From: Snodgrassella gandavensis
Lineage (GTDB): Bacteria; Pseudomonadota; Gammaproteobacteria; Burkholderiales; Neisseriaceae
Direction: 5' to 3'
Length of the DNA: 47,669 bases
Assembly: GCF_914768025.1 (NCBI RefSeq)
Contig: NZ_CAJZCE010000016.1
Coordinates: 1-47,669, forward strand
Every line of letters begins with the position of its first letter. The first letter of the stretch is position 1. The notes under the pieces were generated by a model. It saw nothing but the letters and a program-made list of their open reading frames with translations. It searched no databases and was not told the origin of the DNA. A program made the translations under genes and the position numbers. Positions 32,952 through 43,848 of the stretch are shown in pieces.

Positions 32952-34019
32952 TTAATGAATACTGGCCACGGCTGCCGCTGCCACTTTAGCCGCACTATCC
33001 GGCTGTGCCAATGCACGCGCCTTAGCCGCCATCTGCAAACATTGTTCACGCGATAAATCTATCAGTACAGTCATTAACGCCTGTGCATTCAGACTGGTCT
33101 GCGGCAATAACATAGCAGCACCATCCTTAACCATAAACTGCGCATTAGCTGTTTGATGATCATCTACAGCATGCGGATAAGGCACCAGAATTGCCCCTAC
33201 TCCGGCGGCAGTTAACTCGGCAATAGTCAAGGCACCGGCACGACAAATCACCAAATCAGCCTCGCGGTAGGCGGAAACCATATCTGTGATAAATTCAACA
33301 CATTCAGCTTCTACACCACACTCAGCATAATTATGCTGCAATTGTGCCAGTTTATTGCGTCCAGACTGATGTATCAGCCGCGGGCGCTGTGATACCGGCA
33401 ATAAAGCCACTGCCTGCGGTACAACCTGATTTAAAATATCCGCGCCCAGACTGCCGCCAACCACCAGAATATTCAGCACTCCCTGCCTGCCGGCAAAGCG
33501 TTGTTGTGGCGAAGGCAAAGCGGCAATATCAGCCCGCACCGGATTACCAACCAGCCCGTTCTTATGCGCAAAAACCTGCGGAAACGCATACATCACCTGA
33601 TTGGCAACATGCGACAACACCTTATTGGATAAACCAGCAATGGCATTCTGTTCATGCACCAGCAGTGGCAAACCACATAATTTGGCTGCTATCCCCCCCG
33701 GGAAAGTGACAAAACCACCAAAACCAATTACTGCGTCTACACGATGCTTGCGAATAATCTGCCGTGCTGCTGCAATGGTATTTAGCAACGTAAACGGTAA
33801 TAACAGCTTGCGCTTGAGCCCATTACCACGAATACCTTTTATGGCCAGCGTTTCCAACGGTATGTTGTACTGTGGAACCAAACGTGTTTCCATCGCGCCA
33901 GCACTCCCCAGCCAGACAATATGATGTCCCTGCGCCTGCAATGCCTGAGCCACAGCGAGCGCTGGAAAAATATGTCCGCCCGTTCCGCCAGCCATAACCA
34001 TAAAGGTTTTTGCACTCAT
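32952..34019 (-). CDS. murG: MurG glycosyltransferase (lipid II synthesis)
   Basis: A 355-residue GT28-type enzyme at the inner face of the membrane that adds GlcNAc to lipid I. Diagnostic segments are MAGGTGGHIFPALAVAQAL, VIGFGGFVTFPGGIAAKLCG, VHEQNAIAGLSNKVL, ILVVGGSLGADILNQ and the UDP-GlcNAc site CRAGALTIAELTAAGVGAIL with PYPHAVDDHQTANA. Length and order (ftsW-murG-murC) are standard. Confidence 0.98.
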   Translation of the reverse strand: MSAKTFMVMAGGTGGHIFPALAVAQALQAQGHHIVWLGSAGAMETRLVPQYNIPLETLAIKGIRGNGLKRKLLLPFTLLNTIAAARQIIRKHRVDAVIGFGGFVTFPGGIAAKLCGLPLLVHEQNAIAGLSNKVLSHVANQVMYAFPQVFAHKNGLVGNPVRADIAALPSPQQRFAGRQGVLNILVVGGSLGADILNQVVPQAVALLPVSQRPRLIHQSGRNKLAQLQHNYAECGVEAECVEFITDMVSAYREADLVICRAGALTIAELTAAGVGAILVPYPHAVDDHQTANAQFMVKDGAAMLLPQTSLNAQALMTVLIDLSREQCLQMAAKARALAQPDSAAKVAAAAVASIH

Positions 34020-34055
34020 CGTTTTCCCGTCAAGCTAAAAGTGTTCTGTGATTAT

Positions 34056-35210
34056 TCAAACTTTAAAACCACGCATTACCCGCCGATTCTCATAATCGAC
34101 CCGTAACAGCAAACCCACACAAATTAAAATAATCATAACAGCCGAACCACCATAAGACAGTAAAGGCAGAGTTAAACCTTTAGTTGGCAAAAGACCAATA
34201 TTCACACCAATATTAAAAAAGCTTTGAATACCCAGCCAGATACCAATGCCTTTTGCCACGAAAGAACCATAAAACAGTTCCAGATCACGCGCCTGCTTAC
34301 CAATGGAAAAGGCACGAATCACCAGCCAAATATAACAGAACATTAATATCAGAATACCCACAAAACCGAACTCTTCCCCGATAACCGCCAGAATAAAATC
34401 CGTATGTGCCTCAGGTAAATAAAAACGTTTTTCTAGGCTGGCGCCCAATCCTACACCAAACCAGCCACCACGCCCGATTGCCATTAACGAATGCGTCAAC
34501 TGATAACCTTTACCCAGCGGATCTGCCCATGGATCAAGAAAGCCGGCAATACGAGCCATACGGTAAGGTTCGAATAACACCAGCAGAATCATGGCCAGCA
34601 AACCAAATCCTACTACAGCCATAAACCAGCGAAATGGCAAACCAGCCAGAAACAGCAGACCAACAGCAATAACGGAAACGACCACAAATGAACCGAAATC
34701 CGGTTCCAGCATAATCAACCCAAGCCCAAGCCCTATCGGAATACCGGCAAACCAGACCTTTTTGAATTCTTTTAGTATTTCAGCACGTCGAGTAAAAAAA
34801 CTCGATAAATATAAAATAATGGCCAGTTTGAAAACCTCTGTAGGCTGAATATTGATCATTCCCACGTTAATCCAGCGTCTGGCACCATTAATTTCCCGCC
34901 CCATTACCAGTACCACAATCAGCAGCATAATACTGAATAGCAACACCAGTGGTGTCAACTTCTTCCAGGTACGCAAAGGAATTCGAGCCGCTACACAACC
35001 AAATAGACCGCCACTCAATAGAAAAACAGCCTGACGAATCAGGTAATAATAGGTACTGCCACCATCATGCTGTGCATAGGCAATTGAAGCCGAGTACACC
35101 ATAATCAGGCTGAAACTCGCCATCAATACCACCATCCACAGTAGTGACTGGTCAAAAGTATCGCCGCGCCGCAGCAAATTACGATCCAGCAAACGTGATT
35201 CAGTAATCAT
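34056..35210 (-). CDS. ftsW: FtsW septal peptidoglycan polymerase (SEDS family)
   Basis: A 384-residue SEDS glycosyltransferase with about ten membrane helices. Family words include [101 protein letters not shown] and the end [20 protein letters not shown]. It polymerises lipid II with the PBP encoded by ftsI in the same cluster. Its ATG overlaps the murD stop by 4 bases (ATGA). Confidence 0.97.
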   Translation of the reverse strand: MITESRLLDRNLLRRGDTFDQSLLWMVVLMASFSLIMVYSASIAYAQHDGGSTYYYLIRQAVFLLSGGLFGCVAARIPLRTWKKLTPLVLLFSIMLLIVVLVMGREINGARRWINVGMINIQPTEVFKLAIILYLSSFFTRRAEILKEFKKVWFAGIPIGLGLGLIMLEPDFGSFVVVSVIAVGLLFLAGLPFRWFMAVVGFGLLAMILLVLFEPYRMARIAGFLDPWADPLGKGYQLTHSLMAIGRGGWFGVGLGASLEKRFYLPEAHTDFILAVIGEEFGFVGILILMFCYIWLVIRAFSIGKQARDLELFYGSFVAKGIGIWLGIQSFFNIGVNIGLLPTKGLTLPLLSYGGSAVMIILICVGLLLRVDYENRRVMRGFKV

Positions 35211-36556
35211 ACTGCGCCGTCCTGCAACTGCTGAACACTGGCAATAAATACTTCACTGCGGTGTGCATAGCCCTTAAACATATCATAACTGGCACAGGCA
35301 GGGCTCAGCAGTACAATATCCCCCGGGTGCGCCAGCGTAAAGGCTCGCTGAGTGGCCTGAGGCAAATCATCACAATATTCTACTGGATACGTAGCCTCTG
35401 CCAGAGCTGCTCCCAGTTGATAGCTATCTACTCCAATCAGCAAAACAGCACGAGCCTTATCACGCAATGCTCCCCGTAAAGGGGTAAAATCCTGTCCTTT
35501 GCCCTGCCCGCCGGCAATCAGCACAATCTGTTTATCCAGCCCGTACAATGCAGCACACGTAGCACCGACATTTGTTCCCTTGGAATCATCAATAAATGTT
35601 ACACCATTGACTTCAGCTACTTTTTCTACCCGATGCGGCAACCCCTTAAATGCACGTACATGCTGGAGCAATTGTGCCCTTGGCAAACCAATAGCCTCAC
35701 ATAAAGCGAATGCAGCCAGCACATTGGCCACATTATGCGTACCCTGCAAAGACAGTGCATCATAGGCCAGCAATGACTCATTATCCGCACATAGCACATC
35801 TTTATTTAGCCAGAAATCAGTAGCCTGCTGTAAAGAAAACCATTTTACCGGACGGCCATGTCGCAGCATAGCACGACAGAATACATCATCAGCATTTAAT
35901 ACCTGAATCGCCTGACCTCGAAAAATCCGGTCTTTACTATGGGCATAATCCAGCAAATCATCATAGCGATCCAGATGGTCTTCTGACACATTCAGCACTG
36001 TGGCAGCAGTCGCATTCAGACAGGGCGTGGTTTCCAGCTGAAAGCTTGACAATTCCAGCACCCAGACATCGGCTGCTTTACCTGCGCGCTCCAGATAGGC
36101 TTCGAGTACCGGCGTACCAATATTGCCAGCCACTACCGTATCCAGCCCACACTGTGCACATAAAAAACCCACCAGACTGGTAGTAGTAGTTTTACCATTT
36201 GAACCAGTAATAGCAATAATTTTACTGCCGCACTCTGAAAGCAAATCAGCCAGAATCGCCACATCACCTAGCACTACACCACCAGCACGTTTAAAGGCAA
36301 CGATGGCAGCATGACGCTGACTGATTCCGGGGCTTAAGGCCAGAATATCAAACTGATGCTGACCAAGCACAGCAGCCAGTTCACCAGTATGTACATCAAC
36401 CTGATAGCACTCGGAGACTGACTGCCGTGTTTTTTCGTCTGGCTGTGCATCATAAGCGGCCACATCAGCACCCGCCTGTGTCAAAAATGCCAGCATTGAA
36501 ACACCCGTACGTCCCAACCCTGCAACCAAAACCTTCTTATTACGCCAATCAATCAT
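35207..36556 (-). CDS. murD: UDP-N-acetylmuramoylalanine--D-glutamate ligase
   Basis: A 449-residue Mur ligase: an N-terminal Rossmann-like domain ([17 protein letters not shown]), a central P-loop [19 protein letters not shown] with [10 protein letters not shown] and [12 protein letters not shown], and a C-terminal domain with [18 protein letters not shown] and [20 protein letters not shown]. It adds D-Glu to UDP-MurNAc-L-Ala. It overlaps ftsW by 4 bases and follows mraY by 65 bases. Confidence 0.98.
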   Translation of the reverse strand: MIDWRNKKVLVAGLGRTGVSMLAFLTQAGADVAAYDAQPDEKTRQSVSECYQVDVHTGELAAVLGQHQFDILALSPGISQRHAAIVAFKRAGGVVLGDVAILADLLSECGSKIIAITGSNGKTTTTSLVGFLCAQCGLDTVVAGNIGTPVLEAYLERAGKAADVWVLELSSFQLETTPCLNATAATVLNVSEDHLDRYDDLLDYAHSKDRIFRGQAIQVLNADDVFCRAMLRHGRPVKWFSLQQATDFWLNKDVLCADNESLLAYDALSLQGTHNVANVLAAFALCEAIGLPRAQLLQHVRAFKGLPHRVEKVAEVNGVTFIDDSKGTNVGATCAALYGLDKQIVLIAGGQGKGQDFTPLRGALRDKARAVLLIGVDSYQLGAALAEATYPVEYCDDLPQATQRAFTLAHPGDIVLLSPACASYDMFKGYAHRSEVFIASVQQLQDGAV

Positions 36557-36621
36557 GGCTTAGTCCTACACTTATTTTTCAATTACACAATCATGGCCAG
36601 ATACTGTTTAACTTACTACCA

Positions 36622-37707
36622 TTAACGAATTTTCAGAGAAGACAAACCCACCAGTACCAGAATCATAGTAATAATCCAGAAACGTACGACAACCTGTGTT
36701 TCTTTCCAGCCTTTCTGTTCAAAATGATGGTGAATTGGCGCCATCAGGAAAATACGCTTGCGCCGCAATTTGTACGACCCTACCTGTAGCATGACAGACA
36801 GTGCTTCAACCACAAATAATCCGCCCATAATCACCAATACAATTTCCTGACGCACAATCACCGCAATTGTACCCAGTGCCGCGCCCAGCGCCAGCGCGCC
36901 GACATCGCCCATGAATACCTGCGCCGGATAGGCGTTAAACCACAGAAATCCCAGACAGGAACCACAAATTGCAGCACAGAAAATCATCACTTCATTGGCA
37001 CCGGGCACATGTGGTAACTGCAAATAATGGGCAAATTCAGCATGGCCACTAACATAGGCGAAAATTGACAGCCCTGCTGCCACCAATACTATTGGAAAAG
37101 CAGCCAACCCATCCAAACCATCAGTCAGATTGACTGCATTAGAAGTACCGACAATCACAAAATAAGTCAGAACCACAAAGCCAATACCACCAAGCGGATA
37201 AGTAATTTCCTTGAAAAACGGCACAATAAAAGCAGTTGTTGAGCTTAAATGCGCGGCATAAAACAGCACCAGACCGGCGATCAACGCCACAGCAGATTGC
37301 CATACCATTTTAAATTTGGCCGAAACCCCATGTGGGTCTTTATAAACTACTTTTTTCCAGTCATCATAAAAACCCAGTGCACCAGTACTCAGCATCACCA
37401 GCAATAGCACCCAGATATAAGGATTGGCCAAATTGCCCCATAATAAGGTTGTAACAGTAATAGCCAGTAAAATCAGCGTTCCGCCCATCGTCGGCGTACC
37501 GGTTTTTATCAGATGAGTTTTAGGACCATCATCGCGTACGGCCTGCCCCACCTTGAGCTGAGTTAATTTACGAATCATCCACGGCCCGAATGCCAGACTT
37601 AGACCCATGGACGTGAGTGCCGCCATCACCGCACGAAAAGTAGTGTATTGAAATAAATGTAAACCATTTATCCAGTAATGAAAAAGTTCCGCTAACCACA
37701 ACAGCAT
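36622..37707 (-). CDS. mraY: MraY, phospho-MurNAc-pentapeptide transferase
   Basis: A 361-residue enzyme with about ten membrane helices. It transfers phospho-MurNAc-pentapeptide to undecaprenyl phosphate, making lipid I. Conserved motifs are [60 protein letters not shown] and [19 protein letters not shown]. The ATG at 37707 has AAGGG nine bases upstream. This initiation region is overlapped by a 31-codon upstream ORF and is complementary to an upstream hairpin segment, so translation may be controlled. Confidence 0.98.
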   Translation of the reverse strand: MLLWLAELFHYWINGLHLFQYTTFRAVMAALTSMGLSLAFGPWMIRKLTQLKVGQAVRDDGPKTHLIKTGTPTMGGTLILLAITVTTLLWGNLANPYIWVLLLVMLSTGALGFYDDWKKVVYKDPHGVSAKFKMVWQSAVALIAGLVLFYAAHLSSTTAFIVPFFKEITYPLGGIGFVVLTYFVIVGTSNAVNLTDGLDGLAAFPIVLVAAGLSIFAYVSGHAEFAHYLQLPHVPGANEVMIFCAAICGSCLGFLWFNAYPAQVFMGDVGALALGAALGTIAVIVRQEIVLVIMGGLFVVEALSVMLQVGSYKLRRKRIFLMAPIHHHFEQKGWKETQVVVRFWIITMILVLVGLSSLKIR

Positions 37708-37787
37708 GGTTGTTTTCCCTTGCCACGGCCAGAGCCATGACGGTTAATCAAATAATCACTGCTGCCAGAATGAAAACAACCATTCAT
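37692..37787 (-). CDS. 31-codon upstream ORF overlapping the mraY start
   Basis: The ORF starts [13 protein letters not shown], has a Gly/Arg/Lys-rich middle, and ends KQPCCCG at a TAG 15 bases inside mraY. It begins 70 bases after murF. Its ATG lies in the 5' arm of a hairpin, with only a weak AGG-containing site upstream. Overlap with the mraY start suggests that ribosomes translating it could open the mraY initiation region (translational coupling or a leader-peptide switch). The three consecutive Cys codons near the end recall leader peptides that sense cysteine supply, but that is only a resemblance. Being a real gene is unproven. Confidence 0.4.
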   Translation of the reverse strand: MNGCFHSGSSDYLINRHGSGRGKGKQPCCCG

Positions 37788-37793
37788 GGCAGC
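37706..37793 (-). promoter_or_regulatory. Candidate RNA switch in front of mraY
   Basis: In the murF-mraY transcript a hairpin (37761-37793; arms GCTGCCA/TGGCAGC, extended by five more pairs past one bulged base) holds the 12-nt segment ATGGTTGTTTTC (37783-37772). That segment is perfectly complementary to GAAAACAACCAT (37717-37706), which runs from the ribosome-binding site into the mraY start codon. The two structures exclude each other: either the hairpin forms and mraY is accessible, or the long-range duplex hides the mraY start. No T-run follows, so it is not a terminator. Function is inferred from pairing only. Confidence 0.45.
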
Positions 37794-37856
37794 CTGAACC
37801 GGATAAAACGGCTATTCGAAGTCGCTTAACCCGGCTTGAAGATAGTAATCTACAGC

Positions 37857-39215
37857 TTATTCTTGCGTTAATGCCTGTACCACATCTTCCATATGCATGA
37901 AACGTGAGCCTTTCACCAGAATGGTAGCCGTTTGCTGATCCCATGCACGTAAATCGTCAATCAGCCGGTTTCTGTCCTGATAAAACGCTTCCGCGGTTCC
38001 ATAGGCTTCTGCCGCATACTGACTATTGTCACCGATAAAAAATGCAGCCTCAATGCCACGTGCCCTCATATAAGCACCGACTTCGGCATGCAAAGCAGGA
38101 GCATTACTACCCAGTTCACCGATGGCACCCATGACCATAATTCGTGGTGCCGGAAACACTGCCAGAACATCAATAGCAGCCTTGAATGCATCCGGATTGG
38201 CATTATAAGTGTCATCAATCACAAGAGCACCATGGACACTGCGTTTCCGTTGCAACCGACCTTTGGCGTTTTCAAACGCATTCAGTCCACGCAAGACCGT
38301 TAAAGGCAAACCGGCTGCCAGCGCCAATGCACCGGCAGCCACAACATTGTGCACCATATGCAATCCCGGCACAGGCACCTGTAAATTAATTACTCCTTGC
38401 GGGCTATGCAAATCAAAACAGATACCTAAAGGCTGCAATACAACATTTTCGGCATGCACATCATCCTGCTCAGTACCAAAGCGGATATAACGTTTACCTT
38501 GTAAAGCTGCCATGTAAATATCTAACTGGCTATCATCAGTAGGAACAAAGCCAATTCCGTCCGCATTCAACCCCTGATAAATTTCGCTTTTGGCACGGGC
38601 AATATCAGCCACATCCGCAAAGCCACAACCAATATGGGCACGCAGGGCATTATTAACCAGCGCATAGTCCGGGCTGGCCAATCCGGTTAAATAACTCAAC
38701 TCACCGGCATGATTCATACCCATTTCAATCACCGCATAACGATGGTGAGATCGTAGCTGCAACAGCGTTAATGGTAAGCCAATATGATTGTTAAAATTAC
38801 CAGCAGTAGCCAGAACAGCATCATTGCCGGCATGGTGGCGCAAAATTGCTGCCAGCATTTCCTTCACTGTAGTTTTACCGGCTGAACCGGTAATACCAAA
38901 AACCTGCAACGCCGGATTAACCACCATGCGCCAGGCATGTGCCAACTGTCCTAATGCCTTCTTTGTATCTGCCACAACTAGACAATGCGCCTTATTTTGA
39001 TAGTCAGCCCGGCTGACAATACACAACCGAGCACCCTGAGCCAGTACCTCATCAATAAAATCATGACCATCAAAGCGTTCGCCCTGAATGGCCACAAACA
39101 CATCACCCGATTGAACCTGACTGCTGTCAATAACCACCCGTGTTACTGGCTGATTATTGACAGGCAGCACCTGTCCAAAAGTTTGATAAATAAAATCCAG
39201 ATCTAAATTCGGCAT
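37857..39215 (-). CDS. murF: UDP-MurNAc-tripeptide--D-Ala-D-Ala ligase
   Basis: A 452-residue Mur ligase. The N-terminal domain has VVIDSSQVQSGDVFVAIQGE, the P-loop is FGITGSAGKTTVKEMLAAIL, and the centre includes GNFNNHIGLPLTLL and VIEMGMNHAGELSYL. The C-terminal domain carries VIDDTYNANPDAFKAAIDVL and ILVKGSRFMHMEDVV. It adds the D-Ala-D-Ala made by Ddl of this cluster. It lies 24 bases after murE and 149 bases before mraY. Confidence 0.98.
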   Translation of the reverse strand: MPNLDLDFIYQTFGQVLPVNNQPVTRVVIDSSQVQSGDVFVAIQGERFDGHDFIDEVLAQGARLCIVSRADYQNKAHCLVVADTKKALGQLAHAWRMVVNPALQVFGITGSAGKTTVKEMLAAILRHHAGNDAVLATAGNFNNHIGLPLTLLQLRSHHRYAVIEMGMNHAGELSYLTGLASPDYALVNNALRAHIGCGFADVADIARAKSEIYQGLNADGIGFVPTDDSQLDIYMAALQGKRYIRFGTEQDDVHAENVVLQPLGICFDLHSPQGVINLQVPVPGLHMVHNVVAAGALALAAGLPLTVLRGLNAFENAKGRLQRKRSVHGALVIDDTYNANPDAFKAAIDVLAVFPAPRIMVMGAIGELGSNAPALHAEVGAYMRARGIEAAFFIGDNSQYAAEAYGTAEAFYQDRNRLIDDLRAWDQQTATILVKGSRFMHMEDVVQALTQE

Positions 39216-39239
39216 GTTCTACCAATAGTTACATAGACA

Positions 39240-40718
39240 TCAGGTGCGTTGACGTAAAGCTGCCTGTGCCACCTCAAAATCAGAAAAATGCTGCTTGTGA
39301 CCACCAATATCCTGATAGGTTTCATGGCCTTTACCTGCAATCAGCACAATATCGCCAATTGCTGCATGATTCACAGCATAATTAATCGCGCTACTGCGGT
39401 CTGGCTCAACCAGTACCGGTGCAGCAATTGCCGGTAAAATATCGGCAATAATTGCCTGCGGATTCTCCGTACGCGGATTATCACTGGTTACCACCACATA
39501 ATCTGCGCCAGCGGCCGCAGCCGCTCCCATTAATGGCCGCTTCCCCGCATCACGATCGCCGCCACAACCAAAAACACACCATAAATGTGCGCCGGCAGGT
39601 TTGATTTCCTGTAACGTAGCCAATGCCTTTTCCAGCGCATCCGGTGTATGGGCATAATCAACGACCACCAGCGGCTGTTTATCCCCCATCAGACAATCCA
39701 TACGTCCAGTAGCCGGACGGATATGCGGCCACACAGCAAGTACATCATCAAAAGCAAAACCATTGGCACACAATACACCAACGCAGGCAGCCAAATTCTG
39801 GGCATTGAAACGCCCCAGCAAATAGGTATGCACTATGCCTTCGCCCCATGGCGTGCGTAAATGTACCTGCATGCCGCTGGCAGAGGCCTGAAACTGATAA
39901 ATATGAATATCCGCCTGTGCATGAAAGCCATAAGCCAGTATAGTTAAGTGCGAACGAGCACGGCGTAAATCCTGCCACAACTGGTAGCCGAATTCATCAT
40001 CAATATTGACAATAGCATGTTGCAGACCGTACCAATAAAACAGCGCAGCTTTACAAGCCCCATAGTGCTGCATACTATGATGATAATCCAAGTGGTCACG
40101 AGTCAGATTGGTAAACACCGCACTGGTAAAAGGCACACCAACTACACGGCTTTGAGCCAGACCATGGCTGGATACCTCCATAGCCACTGCTGTCGCATTC
40201 TCTTGCACAAACCGGCGCAACCATGTCTGATTGGCAACCGCATCCATGGTCGTATTCATGCTCTCATGCAACTGCTGCCAGTAACCATTACCTACAGTAC
40301 CCATAATGGCGCATTTTTTTCCCAGAATATCAGCAGCCTGTGCCAGCCATTGTGAAACCGAGGTTTTACCATTGGTTCCGGTTACCCCCCAGATGGGCAG
40401 CTTTCTACCCGGATAGTCATAGCAGGCAGCAGCCACCAAACCGGCACGCTGACGCAAATCCACTACCGCCTCATTCGCTACCGTCCACTCTGCCTGCCAC
40501 CTGAACTGACCATCATCATCCCAGAATACGAATGCTGCTCCATTATCGATAGCTGCCTGAATAAAATCCCGGCCATCAGTATATTCACCCTGACAGGCTA
40601 CAAATACATCGCCCGGTTGTACCTGTCTACTGTCGACCCGCAAGGTACGACCCGCAATCAGTGCACGTGTTTGAGCACTTAAATGATATTCAGGTAAAGG
40701 ATTTTTCAGGGAAAACAT
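39240..40718 (-). CDS. murE: UDP-MurNAc-dipeptide--meso-diaminopimelate ligase
   Basis: A 492-residue Mur ligase. Motifs are VDSRQVQPGDVFVACQGEY, P-loop WGVTGTNGKTSVSQWL, MNTTMDAVANQTWL, VAMEVSSHGLAQSRV and TNLTRDHLDYHHSM. The specificity motif DNPR (VVTSDNPRTENP) marks meso-diaminopimelate as the amino acid added, as in other Gram-negative bacteria. The end IVLIAGKGHETYQD is conserved. It follows ftsI with a 74-base gap containing a perfect 13-bp inverted repeat. Confidence 0.98.
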   Translation of the reverse strand: MFSLKNPLPEYHLSAQTRALIAGRTLRVDSRQVQPGDVFVACQGEYTDGRDFIQAAIDNGAAFVFWDDDGQFRWQAEWTVANEAVVDLRQRAGLVAAACYDYPGRKLPIWGVTGTNGKTSVSQWLAQAADILGKKCAIMGTVGNGYWQQLHESMNTTMDAVANQTWLRRFVQENATAVAMEVSSHGLAQSRVVGVPFTSAVFTNLTRDHLDYHHSMQHYGACKAALFYWYGLQHAIVNIDDEFGYQLWQDLRRARSHLTILAYGFHAQADIHIYQFQASASGMQVHLRTPWGEGIVHTYLLGRFNAQNLAACVGVLCANGFAFDDVLAVWPHIRPATGRMDCLMGDKQPLVVVDYAHTPDALEKALATLQEIKPAGAHLWCVFGCGGDRDAGKRPLMGAAAAAGADYVVVTSDNPRTENPQAIIADILPAIAAPVLVEPDRSSAINYAVNHAAIGDIVLIAGKGHETYQDIGGHKQHFSDFEVAQAALRQRT

Positions 40719-40759
40719 AATACAGCCGTTTCACACATTTTCATCAGATACAAACAGAC

Positions 40760-40787
40760 AGACAATCTGTGCAAGCACAGATTGTCT
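40760..40787. repeat. Perfect 13-bp inverted repeat between ftsI and murE
   Basis: AGACAATCTGTGC, two bases, then GCACAGATTGTCT: a perfect 13-bp stem starting 5 bases after the ftsI stop. On the transcript no U-run follows directly, so it is a weak terminator at best. It may attenuate transcription, protect the mRNA 3' end or mark an RNase site between ftsI and murE. Confidence 0.6.
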
Positions 40788-40792
40788 AAAGA

Positions 40793-42535
40793 TTAACGCC
40801 TCTCAGGATGCAAACCAGTCTTCACCGGCCTTGTAGGCGAAACACCCAATACATTCAGCGTACCCGCCATGACATCATGGAATACCGGACCGGAAACCGG
40901 ACCACCATAATAACCATTAGTAGTAGGATTCTGGATATTGACGGCCACAATAACACGCGGATTATCCGCTGGTGCAAAACCAATAAATGTAGCCATATGC
41001 TTGGAATCAGAATAATGCCCGTCTACCAACATTCGTGCCGTACCAGTTTTGGCCGCAACCTCATATCCCTCAATTGCCCCCTGCAAACCAGTACCACCAG
41101 GCTGAGTAACAGCAATCATCATATGCCGTACTTCCCGCGCCGTTTTCGGTTGGATAATGCGTTCACCCTGCGGTGCCTTATCCAGCTTGAGGAAGCTAAC
41201 CGGCAATAACTTTCCATCATTGGTAAAAATAGTATATGCCCGTGCCAGTTGTAGTAAGCTCATCTGAATACCATAACCGAAAGACATAGTAGCCTGCTCA
41301 ATCGGACGCCAGTTATGCCAGTCCCGTACCACCCCCGGCGTCTCCCCCGGAAAACCGGAATGCATCCGGTGACCAAAACCGATAGAAGTATACAGGTTGT
41401 ACATTTCTTCCGGAGTAAACATGGCAGAAATTTTACTTGTGCCAACATTAGACGACTTCTGAATGATGCCACGTACATCCAGATAAGGGTAATTATGCGT
41501 ATCCCGCACCGTAGCCGGCCCGATTTTATACGGCAAAGTATTAAAGCCGCTGCCCGGCCGGATTTTACCGCTATCCAGTCCCTTGGCAATAGTAAACGGC
41601 TTCATCGCACTACCCGGTTCAATCATATCGGTAACAGCTCGGTTACGGCGTGCATCACTTTCAACAGCTGCCGGATTATTGGGGTCATAACCCGGTGAAT
41701 TGACCAACGCAAGAATTTCACCGGTTTTACCATCCAGTACTACCACCGAACCAGCCGAAGCAGTATGAAACTGCATTGCTTTATTCAAAGACTCATAAGC
41801 AATAGACTGAATACGCTGATCTATAGACAGCACCATATTGGCACCATTCTTCGGTGGCTGATTGCGGGGCGAATCCAGACTGTCAACAATATTACCTTTA
41901 TTGTCACGCAGCACAACCTTGGCTCCGTCAACCCCATGCAGAATACTTTCGCGTGACAGTTCCAGCCCCTCCTGTCCTTTACCATCAATATTGGTAAAAC
42001 CAATGATATGGGAAAAAATCCGTCCCATCGGGTAATGGCGTTTACTTTCATGCTGAAAGGCCAGACCTTTAATATTCAATGCGGCCACTTTTTCTGCAAT
42101 CTCTGGCGACAACTGACGTTTCAGATAAATAAAGTCTTTATTGCGACTGAGACGGCTTTTAATCGTTGCTACCGGTACATCAATCAGCGCAGACAACTGT
42201 TGCAACTGAGCTTCAGCAGGCATCTGTTCCATAGCCGAAGGTACCGCATATAAAGAATCTGCCGGTGCGCTGATAGCCAGTGCCGCACCATTACGGTCAG
42301 AAATTGTGCCTCGGGTAGCAACCAGTGGCAGAGTACGGACAAAGCGCTGATCACCCTGCTCTTTCAAAAATTCATGTTTTTCAGTCTGTAGATAAATACC
42401 ACGTCCGATTAGCATGGCAAAAGCCATAGCCAGAGTACCCAGCACCAACACTATCCGTCCGTTGGTTGTTACAGGCTTGACCTGTTTCACCTCACGGGGC
42501 AGCATGCGCGGCTTATAATCGTTTTTAATTAACAT
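40793..42535 (-). CDS. ftsI: Penicillin-binding protein 2 / FtsI, septal transpeptidase
   Basis: About 580 residues, close in length to gonococcal PBP2 (penA product, 581). It has a short cytoplasmic end ([15 protein letters not shown]), one membrane helix (about 28-47), a PBP dimerisation domain ([32 protein letters not shown]) and a transpeptidase domain. The active-site Ser is S309 in EPGSAMKPF (S-x-x-K, K312). The second motif is S361-S-N363 (KSSNVGTSK) and the third is KTGT at 496-499. The open frame begins at a GTG (42550), but the ATG at 42535 has GGAA eight bases upstream and matches the neisserial N-terminus. It cross-links septal peptidoglycan with FtsW and is the target of beta-lactams. 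Confidence 0.97.
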   Translation of the reverse strand: MLIKNDYKPRMLPREVKQVKPVTTNGRIVLVLGTLAMAFAMLIGRGIYLQTEKHEFLKEQGDQRFVRTLPLVATRGTISDRNGAALAISAPADSLYAVPSAMEQMPAEAQLQQLSALIDVPVATIKSRLSRNKDFIYLKRQLSPEIAEKVAALNIKGLAFQHESKRHYPMGRIFSHIIGFTNIDGKGQEGLELSRESILHGVDGAKVVLRDNKGNIVDSLDSPRNQPPKNGANMVLSIDQRIQSIAYESLNKAMQFHTASAGSVVVLDGKTGEILALVNSPGYDPNNPAAVESDARRNRAVTDMIEPGSAMKPFTIAKGLDSGKIRPGSGFNTLPYKIGPATVRDTHNYPYLDVRGIIQKSSNVGTSKISAMFTPEEMYNLYTSIGFGHRMHSGFPGETPGVVRDWHNWRPIEQATMSFGYGIQMSLLQLARAYTIFTNDGKLLPVSFLKLDKAPQGERIIQPKTAREVRHMMIAVTQPGGTGLQGAIEGYEVAAKTGTARMLVDGHYSDSKHMATFIGFAPADNPRVIVAVNIQNPTTNGYYGGPVSGPVFHDVMAGTLNVLGVSPTRPVKTGLHPERR

Positions 42536-42606
42536 AGTAGTTTGTTCCACTGCCGGATATTGCTGCCTGAAAGCAACATTCCATTATTCTCTGCCCATTC
42601 ATATCA

Positions 42607-42879
42607 TCATTTAACCGGTCGAGGTACGGCCAGCATCTGCGTTTCGGCCAGTGATGGCGAATGCAGATTCTGCCGAGCTGAAGCATCCTGAATCAACTGA
42701 TGATTCGATAGCCGTGCCTGCGCCAGCTTTAAACGACTGAAATCTTCATTCAGAAGACTTTCCCCTTTTTGCGCCTTATCCAGTGCGATAAAAAACTGGC
42801 GCGAACGATCCTGTACCGTTACCACAGCAAATGCTGAAGCCAGTACCAACAAAAGCAAAATAATGTTGATTTTATTCAT
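42607..42879 (-). CDS. ftsL: Cell-division protein FtsL
   Basis: About 90 residues, a bitopic protein. The membrane helix is at about 3-20 (NKINIILLLLVLASAFAVVT), followed by a short coiled coil (FFIALDKAQKGESLLNEDFS, RLKLAQARL) and a tail ending MLAVPRPVK. FtsL forms a trimer with FtsB and FtsQ that regulates FtsWI. The frame opens at a TTG (42885), but the ATG two codons later (42879) is preferred. Sequence is weakly conserved in this family; position between rsmH and ftsI supports the call. Confidence 0.9.
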   Translation of the reverse strand: MNKINIILLLLVLASAFAVVTVQDRSRQFFIALDKAQKGESLLNEDFSRLKLAQARLSNHQLIQDASARQNLHSPSLAETQMLAVPRPVK

Positions 42880-42903
42880 AATCAACCAACCATAAATCTT
42901 TAT

Positions 42904-43848
42904 CTAACAACTGCGCTCTGCCACACGCAATATCGCTGAACGAGCTCGCGGATTGGCTTCAATTTCGGCAGAAGTGGGCTTTTGTGCCTTGCCTATCAGA
43001 CGCAGTGGAGGCTGCTCACGCTCAGTTTCCTTAACCACAGCCCAGCGCGGTAAAGGTGCCGGACGACTGTGCTGCTGCATAAAATGTTTAACAATCCTGT
43101 CTTCAAGTGAATGAAACGAAATCACCGCCAGCCGGCCACCAGCAACCAAACAATTCATCACCTGAGGAAGCACCCCTGTTATTTCTTCCAGTTCACGGTT
43201 AATAAAGATGCGAATAGCCTGGAAGGTACGCGTGGCCGGATCCTGCCCGCGCTCACGAGTACGGACGACTTGTGCCACGAGGCGCGCCAACTGGCCGGTT
43301 GTGGTAATCGGCATTTCGTCCCGCTGTGCCACAATTGCCCGTGCAATCTGGCGACTAAACCGCTCTTCACCATAATTTTTAATCACCTCATGTATAGCCT
43401 GCTCTTCAGCCACCGCCAACCATTGAGCTGCCGACTGTCCGCGTGTGGTATCCATGCGCATATCCAGTGGCGCATCAAAGCGAAAACTGAAACCGCGGCC
43501 AGCTTCATCAATCTGGGGGGATGAAATACCCAGATCAAACAGCGCACCATTTATTTGTCTAATACCCAACTGTTCCAGTGAACGGGTCAGTGCAGAAAAA
43601 CCTTCATGCACTACCTGCACCCGCCTGTCCTGCTGTGCCAGTTGCTGCGCCACAGCTATCGCCTGCGGATCTTTGTCAAAAACAACCAGCCGACCATCAT
43701 GCCCCAGCTGCGACAAAATCAGACGTGAATGACCACCACGACCAAAAGTTCCGTCAACATACACACCAGCAGACTGCACCTGTAAACCGGCAACTGCTTC
43801 ATTCAAAAGAACGGTCACATGACCGCCATTACTAGTCTGTTCACTCAT
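42904..43848 (-). CDS. rsmH: 16S rRNA (cytosine-N4) methyltransferase RsmH
   Basis: A 314-residue methyltransferase (formerly MraW) acting on C1402 of 16S rRNA. Conserved words are [29 protein letters not shown] (SAM site), [47 protein letters not shown] and [18 protein letters not shown]. Its ATG overlaps the mraZ stop by 4 bases, the standard mraZ-rsmH coupling. Confidence 0.98.
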   Translation of the reverse strand: MSEQTSNGGHVTVLLNEAVAGLQVQSAGVYVDGTFGRGGHSRLILSQLGHDGRLVVFDKDPQAIAVAQQLAQQDRRVQVVHEGFSALTRSLEQLGIRQINGALFDLGISSPQIDEAGRGFSFRFDAPLDMRMDTTRGQSAAQWLAVAEEQAIHEVIKNYGEERFSRQIARAIVAQRDEMPITTTGQLARLVAQVVRTRERGQDPATRTFQAIRIFINRELEEITGVLPQVMNCLVAGGRLAVISFHSLEDRIVKHFMQQHSRPAPLPRWAVVKETEREQPPLRLIGKAQKPTSAEIEANPRARSAILRVAERSC

